A model generated the notes under the pieces. That model did no database searches. It was given only the letters and a program-made list of their open reading frames with translations, and was not told where the DNA came from. A stretch of 64,000 bases of DNA from Rhizomys pruinosus (taxonomy: Eukaryota > Chordata > Mammalia > Rodentia > Spalacidae), in the NCBI GenBank assembly GCA_009823505.1, contig VZQC01000590.1, positions 231,824 to 295,823 on the forward strand, read 5' to 3'. Position numbers and translations under genes: made by a program. Position 1 is the stretch's first letter. Every line of letters begins with the position of its first letter. Shown piece after piece: positions 57,106 through 64,000 of this stretch.

Positions 57106-57897
57106 TTGGGAAATATCCCAAATTCCTTCTATGAAGCCAGCATAATTCTAATACCCAAATCAGGCAAAGACACAAGCAAGAAAGAAAACTATAGACCCAT
57201 CTCATTAAAGAACACAGATGAAAAATTTCTCAACAAAATACTTGCAAACTGCATACAGACCCACAAGAAAAAGATCATCCATCGTAACCAAGAGAGATTC
57301 ATACCAGAGATGAAGGGATGGTTCAACATACATAAATCAATAAATATCATAAAACACATAAATAGGCTGAAAGACAAAAACCACACAATCATCCTAATCT
57401 GTGCAGAAAAAGCTTTTGACAAAATCCAGCATCCCTTAGTGCTTAAAGTCCTAGAGGGAATTGGACTGGAAGGATCATTCCTCAATGTAATCAAAGCCAC
57501 ATACAAGAAACCCACAGCCAGCATCATCCTAAATGGAGAAGAGCTGGAAGAATTCCCCTTAAAGGCAGGAACACAGCAAGGCTGTCCACTATTACCACTT
57601 CTCTTCAATATAGTGCTTGAAATGCTTGATAGAGCAATAAGGCAAGAAACTGAAATTAAAGGAGTACTAATTGGAAAATAGGAAGTAAAACTATCCCTTT
57701 TTACAGATGATACGATAGTTTACTTAAGGGATGGTAAAATCTCCACCAGCAAACTCCTAGAAATGATTAAAAGTTTCAGTAAAGTGGCAGAATACAAGAT
57801 AAAGCTAGAAAAATCAATAGTCTTTCTTTACACCAAAAATAAGCAACTGGAGAAGGAATATAAGGAGACCTTCCCAATCAAAATAACCTCAAAAAAA
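57106..57897 (+). pseudogene. Broken L1 ORF2 reverse-transcriptase segment
   Basis: The encoded segment is the L1 reverse transcriptase, which in an intact element copies L1 RNA into the genome. Visible motifs in order: [14 protein letters not shown] and NYRPISL (RT fingers), AFDKIQHP (motif A with the first catalytic Asp), [18 protein letters not shown] (motif B), a TAG stop at 57679-57681, then in the same frame FTDD (motif C, 57700-57711, where L1 usually has FADD). The frame ends at about 57897 by a frameshift in an A run. The open part begins with a TTG, not a true start, because the element is 5'-truncated. A single nonsense codon and one frameshift over about 790 bases make it one of the younger L1s here. 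It is not functional. Confidence 0.92.
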
Positions 57898-58012
57898 TAA
57901 AATACCTGGGAATAAATCTAACCAAAAGACACCAAAGATCTCTATAACAACAACAAAAAAATTAAAACCTTGAAGAAAGAGATTAAAAATGACATCAAAA
58001 GATGGAAAGACC

Positions 58013-58255
58013 AGGGCTGGGGGGATGGCCTAGCTGTTAAGAGTGCCAACTGCTCTTGCAGAGGACCCAGGTTCGATCCCCAGCACACACAGGGAGGCAG
58101 AGAACCGTCTGTAACTCTAATTCCAGGAGAACTCCAGTTCCAGGGGAATCTGACACCCTCTTCTGACCTCCACGTTATTGAATGACACAGGTGCACAGAC
58201 CTACATGCAGACAATACATTCATACACATAAAAATTAAATAAATAAAATTTTAAT
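58013..58255 (+). mobile_element. Young B2-related SINE nested in L1 ORF2
   Basis: Full-length copy from agggctggggggatggcctagc to an AAT-rich tail. Perfect 16-bp target-site duplication aaaagatggaaagacc (57997-58012 and 58256-58271). The duplicated target is itself ORF2 sequence (KRWKD codons), so removal of the SINE restores L1 continuity. Carries the 17-bp internal duplication. Confidence 0.97.
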
Positions 58256-59235
58256 AAAAGATGGAAAGACCTCCCATGCTCATGGATTGAAAAAATTAGT
58301 ATAGTAAAAATGTCCATTCTACCCAAATTAATATACAAATTCAATGCAATACCAATAAACATCCCCATGAGACTTGGAAAAAACCGTTTCATTCATATGG
58401 AAAAACAAAAGACCCTGAATATCAAAAGCAACCCTGAGTGAAAAGTGCAATACAGGGGAGATTACTTAACAGACTTCAAGCTATATTCCAGGCCTATAAT
58501 CATAAAGACAACCTGGTACTGGAAAAACAACAACAACAATGACAACAAAAGCAGACCCATTGACCAATGGAATAAATTGAAGATCCAAACTTGAGCTCAT
58601 ATAACTTCAGCCATCTCATATACGAAAAGGGGCCAAAAAACACAATAGAGGAAAGATAGCATCTTCAGCAAATGGTGTTGGCCAAACTGGATTATCATTT
58701 GTAGAAGAACAAAATTAAACCCCTACTTCTGATCCTGTACAAAAATAAACTCCAAGTGGATCAAAGATTTAAACCTGAAACCCAAAACCCTGAAGGTGAT
58801 AGAATAAAAAGTTGGCAGCAACTTACAAGACAGGTGTAGGAAAAGTATTTTTAAATTAAACAGCAGTTGCACAGAGAATAAGGACAACAGCTGACAAGTG
58901 GGACCTCATCAAGCTCAAACGCTTTTGTACAGCTAAAGAAACAAACAAGGAAGTGAATAGAAAACCCACAGAGTGGGAGGAAACTTTCACCACTATTATA
59001 TCTGATAGAGCATTAACATTCAGAATAGATAAACTACTTAAAAAACAAAGAAATAAGAAAATAAACGACCTACTCAAAAGATGGAGTAAGGAGATGAACA
59101 GAGACTTCACCAGTAAGGAAGTAAAGATGGCTGAAAAAAAATCTTAAAAAGTGTTCAACATCATTAATAATTAAGGAAATACAATTTAAAACCACACTAA
59201 GGTATCATGTCACTCCAATAAGTCTGGCCAAGATC

Positions 59236-59385
59236 GCCAGGCGTGGTGGCACACGCCTTTAATCCTAGCACTTGGGAGGCAGAGGCAGGCAGATCTTTTT
59301 GAGTTCAAGGCCAGCCTGGTCTACAGAGTGAGTTCCATGACAGCTGGGGCTACAGGGAGACCCTGTCTCAAAAAGACCAAACAGC

Positions 59386-59420
<35 letters not shown>

Positions 59421-59421
59421 A
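59236..59421 (+). mobile_element. Full-length B1 with (CAA)n tail, nested in L1
   Basis: gccaggcgtggtggcacacgcctttaatcc ... ccagcctggtctacagagtgag ... ctgtctcaaaaag, then an unusual tail of about 12 CAA units (59385-59420). Target-site duplication ctggccaagatc at 59224-59235 and 59425-59436. It splits the L1 ORF2 C-terminal coding region. Confidence 0.96.
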
Positions 59422-60090
59422 AGACTGGCCAAGATCAAGAAAACAAAAGACACCAAATGTTGGAGAGGTTGTAGAGAAAGGGGAACACTCATCCACTGAT
59501 GGTGGGAATGTAAAGTGGTTACAACCACTGTGGAAAGTAGTGTGGAAAACCCTTAAAAGACTCAAAATGAGCCTACCACCTGACCCAGCCATACCACTCA
59601 TGGGTATATACCCACAAGACGCATCATACCACAAAGATACATGCACAGCTATTTATTGCAGCTCTGTTCACAATAGCAAAGAGCTGGAACCAACTCAAAT
59701 GCTTCTCAGCTGATGACAAAAATTTGGTACATCTACACATGGAGTTCTATGCAGCAGTAAAGAAAGATGATATCATGAACTTTGCAGGTAAATGGTTGGA
59801 ACTCGAAGTCATTATGCTAAGTGAAGTAACACAGTCCCAAAAAAAAAAAAAAGGCCAATAGTTTCCCTCATTTGTGGATGCTAACACCAGATCCACAGTT
59901 GGCAGGGAAACTGAGCAACTTTACTATTATATTTCATTGTATCTGAAAGCAACTGTGCTATTATAATGTGAATCTCTTAATGGGTCTAGAATTGACCTAC
60001 CACTTGTATTCACACATTGTAATTATCATATATGGGTGGAAGATATGTACCTATATTTTTTAAAAAAAGAAGTAAAGTTATACTTTTTTT

Positions 60091-60321
60091 AAAGAAATAG
60101 ATTATTTACTTATTTATTTTTAATCTGTACAAGTGTACTGTCTGCATGTAGGTAGGTGCACTCTTATTGTGTAGTGCTGCAGAGGTTGAAGAAGGTGTCA
60201 GATTCCCCTGGAACTGGAGTTAAAGACTGTTCTTAGCCACTACATGGGTGCTGGGAATTGAACCTGAGTCTTCTGCAAGAGCAGTCGGTGCTCTTAACCG
60301 TTGAACTATCTCTCCAGCCCC
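60091..60321 (-). mobile_element. B2/B3-type SINE nested in L1 3'UTR
   Basis: Reverse copy ending in ctctccagcccc. Target-site duplication aagttatacttttttt (60075-60090 and 60322-60337). It has the single-unit body (cccctggaactggagtt followed directly by aaagactg), so it belongs to the older subfamily even though it landed in this fairly young L1. Confidence 0.94.
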
Positions 60322-60722
60322 AAGTTATACTTTTTTTTAACCTATATGCAACTTTAACTTTATTGCTAAAATGTGAATCCCTAAACATGTTTTGGAATTA
60401 ACCTTGTTTATTTTCAGATTTTGTAATTTTGATTTATATGTGGAGTGTATATATGCATTTCTTGGAAAAAATAAAGAGAATAAAAAAGAGAGAAAAACCT
60501 ATTCAAATAACTGACCAAAACAGTAAACTTGTGCATCAAAAGGTTATAAAAGACTGAGAAAAACATGCAAGACAGGACTTAACATGTAAGACAGAATCCA
60601 TGAGCTCTGGCAGGGGTCTGGGGAGGGCACGAGTGGTGGGTGTGGATGGGGGAATGAGTCTAAATTTGACTAAGAAATGTTGTATGGAATGAGCTCAGTA
60701 AAAATAAACTTAAAAAAAGTCA

Positions 60723-60952
60723 ATTATAGTTGAAGGAGAATGAAAAATCTTTCATGACATAAACAAGATGAAAGAGTACATGTCTAAGAAACCAACCCTT
60801 CAGAAAATACTTGAAGCAATTGAAAGGACAGAGGAAAGGAGCACCTATCCCCAAATAGATAGAGAGAAACTAATAAAAGTGTAATTGTAAAAATACAAAC
60901 CTAGTCTAGGAATGCAAATAGAAAATAAGGTGAAAGGAAGAAACACACATTT
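60723..60952. other. Unassigned, possibly repeat-derived
   Basis: A-rich plus-strand sequence (agaaaccaacccttcagaaaatacttgaagcaattg ... aactaataaaagtgtaa) that reads like a coding relic or LINE 5' piece, but I could not place it. Confidence 0.3.
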
Positions 60953-61235
60953 TTTTTATTTTTATTGTTTTTTGTGTATTTGATACATAATTTTTCAATC
61001 AGTTTTAATTTGCTTTATACCCACTTCTCCATTAGTACCCTTCCACAACCCCCACCCCTGGAGTTCACACATTCTGTCATTTGTGTTAGGGTCTATTGTA
61101 CCTGATTTGAGTTTGTGGGGAGTACTTCATATCCAAACTGTCATACCAGACAGTTCATTCTCTACTAATACCCTGGCTTCTTGACACTTTTCTTATAGTC
61201 ATGTGAGAGCACAGTACTTAAACTCACAGATCACT
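60953..61235 (-). mobile_element. L1 3'UTR, reverse
   Basis: T-rich start, gtgtatttgatacataatttttcaatcag, a C-rich complement of the G-rich tract (ccacaacccccacccctgg), then cacattctgtcatttg. Same order as 12178-12590. Confidence 0.65.
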
Positions 61236-61412
61236 TGGACAAATCTCTCCAATGTCAGCTCAGGTGTGAACTCAGAATCGTGAAACTGTGAAGTCCAGCT
61301 CCTCATCTATTTCTGTGCATGGCTCAGGAAGAGACCATGGTTCTGAGACTAGAATGTACTTCCATTTATCATCTCTTCTAGACACAGGCAGGACATAAAA
61401 TCTTGAGCATTT

Positions 61413-61605
61413 TGGCAAGAGAGATGGCTCAATGGTAAAGAGCACTACTTCTTGCTTTTCAATAGGATCTGAGCTTGATTCCAAGTGCCCACAGGGGGCA
61501 GCTCACATCCATTTCTAACTCCAGGTCCATGGTATCTGACATTTTTTGGCTTCTGCAAGCATGCATAAACACACAACTACAGAGGTACATAAGTAAAAAT
61601 AAATC
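61413..61605 (+). mobile_element. Old B2/B3-type SINE
   Basis: ggcaagagagatggctcaatggtaaagagc is the head with a normal A box. The B box (gagcttgattcca) is eroded. Single aactccaggtccatgg unit; tail aaaaataaatcaag. Confidence 0.88.
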
Positions 61606-61617
61606 AAGAACATGAAT

Positions 61618-61697
61618 TCTTTTTGGTCTTTTTGAGACAGGGTCTCCCTGTAGTCCCAGTTAGCCTGGAACACACTATGTAGACCAGCCTGGCCTTT
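61618..61697 (-). mobile_element. B1 fragment, reverse
   Basis: ggtctttttgagacagggtctccctgtagtcccag ... tgtagaccagcctggcc is the 3' half of B1 on the minus strand. The 5' half is missing. Confidence 0.88.
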
Positions 61698-61699
61698 AT

Positions 61700-62310
61700 G
61701 TTTGAAAGTTTAAAATTATTCCAGTTTGGTCAGACAGCAGTAAGTTTATCAATTTAAGAGGAATAAAATTATATGAAGATTGGAGGCCAACCTAACATTC
61801 GTTCTCTACAAGTATTTTAGAGTCAAAGTAAAGCACCATGTTCAGTGTACACCATATGACTATTTGTAGCATTCTACCCTCTTTCCAGCATTTTATACAG
61901 AACTACAAAGAAGTTAGTTTAAGTCCTTTCAAATCTTTTCCCTCCAGTCCACTACAATGGACATGAGTTTTGTATAGTACCTATGAAGAGAGAAGAAAAT
62001 TTCTGCTCTGAAGTCTTTAATGTGGGGGGTGTACTGTGTCAGAAAGTGGAAGTCAGGTGGAGGCACAGCTATCCATAGAAATCATAGGTCTCCACAGAAA
62101 CTGATTTTTAGGATTAAGATGCATTTCCCCATGTTTCCTCATGAGGAGCCTTCCCTTTAGCCTGGTCAGTGCTTTTCTGGTCAAAGATGTCTCTTCTAGG
62201 AAGCACTACAGACATTAAACATAAGGAAATGTTGGAAAGGATGTTCATCCCTTAAATTGAGATTTGGTTGTATACTAGTTGGCCTCACATATGGATGTTT
62301 TTACTTATTT
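61700..62310. other. No feature recognised
   Basis: Unassigned sequence, no motif-bearing frame. Confidence 0.4.
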
Positions 62311-62319
62311 ATTTTTATT

Positions 62320-62572
62320 TATTTATGCTCAATTTTATTTTTATTTTTTTTAGTTTTTATTTATTTTTATATTACATGTATGAGTGTTTTGCATTCATTT
62401 ATGTAACTGCACTATGTGAGTACAACATCTAGAGAGGCCAGTAGAGGGCATTGGATGCCTTGGAATTGAAGTTATATTTAGTTGTTGGTCACCAAATGAG
62501 AGCTGAGAACCAAACCCAAACTCCTCTGCAGGAGAAGCCAGTGTTTTTAACTGCTGAGCCATCTCTCCAGCT
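62320..62572 (-). mobile_element. Old B2/B3-type SINE
   Basis: Reverse copy with a long TTTA-rich tail at left and gctgagccatctctccagctcc at right. The body has a single eroded ccttggaattgaagtt unit. Confidence 0.9.
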
Positions 62573-62574
62573 CC

Positions 62575-63305
62575 TGAACCTCATTTTTAAATTGTGCCCT
62601 ACATTCTGAGTGCAGCCCTTTTTAGTAGCAATTTTGGGATACATGAGACCCATCCTTAAATTGAGAAATACTATTCATTCTCCCTGGAAAGCTTAAGCAA
62701 ATAATGTTGTACTTCATAGTTGTCAACACTTCCAATTTTCATAGGCATCATCACCTGAGAAAAATCCAGTCTGTGCTTAGGGTAAAGCAAGCATGAAAAC
62801 AGTCTCTCATCATGCCAAACCCAGTAAAAAACATCTAACTTTGGAAGTAATCAAATATTTCAAGCAAAGGAACAGATTTTCCACAAACCTCTCCAAATTA
62901 AGGATATTACAGCCAACTTCTTACCCACACATTGCAGTTTACTCTGAAATACAAATCACTTATTATATTTGTCAAATTTGTTCAAGCATTTACTTTAGTC
63001 TATATAAAACAGTTCAGATTTACTTTGATAATTACTTCTAAATACATTTACTAAAATAATTTAATGTATATTTGTCTCTATAAATTTACACTTAATTTAC
63101 TGAAGCAGGATAACGGGGGTATAATTTTATATGGAAAAGGAGTTGGGCTGTGAATAGATTTAGGAATCCTCCTCTTGTAGAGATGCTATATTCCACAAAA
63201 CATAATTTAAATTAAATATATGCAACAATATTACTAGAACCCAATATAGTTATTTGAAATAACAACCGTAAAATACTTTCCTATCTGAATTTTCCATTTG
63301 ACACT
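62575..63305. other. No feature recognised
   Basis: AT-rich sequence. The 82-codon frame (62793-63041) has no recognisable domain. Confidence 0.4.
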
Positions 63306-63308
63306 GTG

Positions 63309-63403
63309 CTAGATAGTTTAGTGCCGACTTGACACACCTGGGTTGAAGGAGCCTCAACTGGGGAATTGCCTCCATTAGACTGGCCTGTGGCCAGTGCCAG
63401 TCA
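63309..63403 (+). mobile_element. Rodent LTR 5' fragment
   Basis: tgctagatagtttagtgccgacttgacacacctggg and gaattgcctccattagactggcctgtggcc match the start of a common rodent LTR-type repeat. It is cut off after about 95 bases where L1 sequence begins. Confidence 0.55.
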
Positions 63404-63850
63404 ACCAACGAGTGGATAAAGAAAATATATTACATCTACACAGTGGAATTCTATGCAGCTGTAAAGAAAGATGACATCATGAACTTTGCAGGTAAATGGT
63501 GGAACTAGAAGATATTATGCTAAGTGAAGAAACACAGTTCCAGAAAAACAAAAGATGAGTGATATCCCCTATTTGTGGATGCTAGCATCAAGTACTTACT
63601 TGTAATGCAAACTGATTAATGTTAATATTATATTTCTCTTTATCTAAGAGCAACTGTGCTCTTATAATATGAATCCCTAACAGGCTCTAGAATTAACCTG
63701 CCACTTACTTGCAGACTTTGTAATTTTGGTATATGGGTGGAGGATATGTATGTAAATTTTAGAGTAATATAAAATTAAAAGGGAAAATGAGAATCCTGAA
63801 ATATGGAATTATGATTTGTAAATAACATACAGTTTATTTTCCGATGACAT
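63404..63850 (+). mobile_element. L1 ORF2 C-terminus and 3'UTR
   Basis: cgagtggataaagaaaatatattacatctacacagtgg, tgaactttgcaggtaaatgg and the following agtgaagaaacacagttcc form the end of ORF2. The 3'UTR (caactgtgctcttataatatgaatcccta, tggtatatgggtggaggatatg) continues to about 63850 and then stops abruptly. Confidence 0.85.
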
Positions 63851-63866
63851 GATTTCAGTACAGATG

Positions 63867-63912
<46 letters not shown>

Positions 63913-64000
63913 CTCAAAAATTCCCCCAGAAAACTTCTAGAAATGTTCAACACTTTTAGTAAAGTGGCAGGCTACAAAATCAATTTACAAAAATCAGTAG
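63850..64000 (+). mobile_element. L1 ORF2 RT region with (TA)n, runs out of the window
   Basis: tacagatgatta (the polymerase FTDD/FADD site) leads into an array of about 20 TA units (63868-63909). After it, ORF2 resumes downstream of the motif (ttcccccagaaaacttctagaaatg ... agtaaagtggcaggctacaaaatc). Compare 57700-57835. The start is joined directly to a different L1's 3'UTR. Confidence 0.8.

Larger units (their letters stand above)
56797..60722 (+). mobile_element. L1, about 3.2 kb without insertions: ORF2 from the RT region through the 3'UTR
   Basis: The longest and best-preserved L1. It starts within ORF2 upstream of the reverse transcriptase and continues through RT and the C-terminal region. 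The 3'UTR runs from about 59880, with the terminal G-rich tract (ggcaggggtctggggagggcacg) and an A-rich end at 60700-60722. Three SINEs are inserted: 58013-58255, 59236-59421 and 60091-60321. It is 5'-truncated and carries several frame breaks. Confidence 0.9.

Noticed and set aside
57106..57681. Intact 191-codon gene
   Set aside because: It starts with a TTG in the middle of L1 ORF2 and is continuous with RT sequence beyond the stop at 57679. It is a truncated, broken L1 pseudogene.
56143..60722. Simple twin-priming inversion of one L1
   Set aside because: The inverted part derives from the 3' end of the element, not from the region just upstream of the forward part, so the model does not fit.
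1..64000. A novel multi-gene biological system such as a defence locus or biosynthetic cluster
   Set aside because: No intact gene was found on either strand. The window is explained by mammalian retrotransposons, microsatellites and unassigned AT-rich DNA.

Overview
This is nuclear DNA from a mammal, almost certainly a muroid rodent. It carries B1 SINEs, a dense set of B2/B3-type tRNA-derived SINEs, ID/B1 composites, rodent-type L1 (LINE-1) fragments and rodent ERV LTRs. It is AT-rich, has long dinucleotide microsatellites, and I could find no bacterial or viral gene organisation. The dominant young SINE is B2-related but is not the classical mouse B2, which suggests a muroid outside the Mus lineage. 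I cannot name the species from sequence alone.

I found no intact protein-coding gene. Every reading frame examined is short and is explained by a repeat (SINE, L1 relic, microsatellite, LTR interior) or is compatible with chance. The best protein-like segment is a broken L1 ORF2 reverse-transcriptase region at 57106-57897, which has one nonsense codon and then a frameshift. The window therefore reads as an intergenic or deep intronic repeat landscape.

Layout. 1-8443 is dominated by a tandem duplication of about 3.9 kb (640-4533 and 4597-8443). The first part of the second copy is indel-rich and contains the only N in the window (7002), so an assembly artefact is likely. 8.6-14.1 kb holds SINEs, an LTR-like block and old L1 relics. 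14.1-17.6 kb has two L1 3' ends in direct succession, the second disrupted by an AT-rich palindrome. 19-24.7 kb is a patchwork of L1 3'UTR fragments on both strands with B1/B2 insertions. 25-35 kb contains young SINEs, a retroviral-type solo LTR (27.6-28.2 kb), the least repeat-like stretches, and one block with a strong splice-donor motif (30.5-30.7 kb). 35-40.5 kb holds two long old L1 relics with internal minisatellites. 40.8-50.6 kb is SINE-rich and includes a 130-bp dispersed duplication beside CA repeats. 50.8-56.1 kb has two copies of an ERVL-type element whose primer-binding site resembles the 3' end of tRNA-Leu. 56.1-60.7 kb is a head-to-head L1 pair with three nested SINEs. The end of the window is more L1/SINE relics.

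The elements interact as parasites and host DNA, not as an operon. L1 relics are the machinery source. The SINEs carry A-rich target-site duplications typical of L1 endonuclease, and several SINEs sit inside older L1 or LTR copies, which gives a relative insertion order. The most notable signals are a young SINE subfamily defined by an internal 17-bp tandem duplication, two complex palindromes, and the suspicious 3.9-kb duplication.
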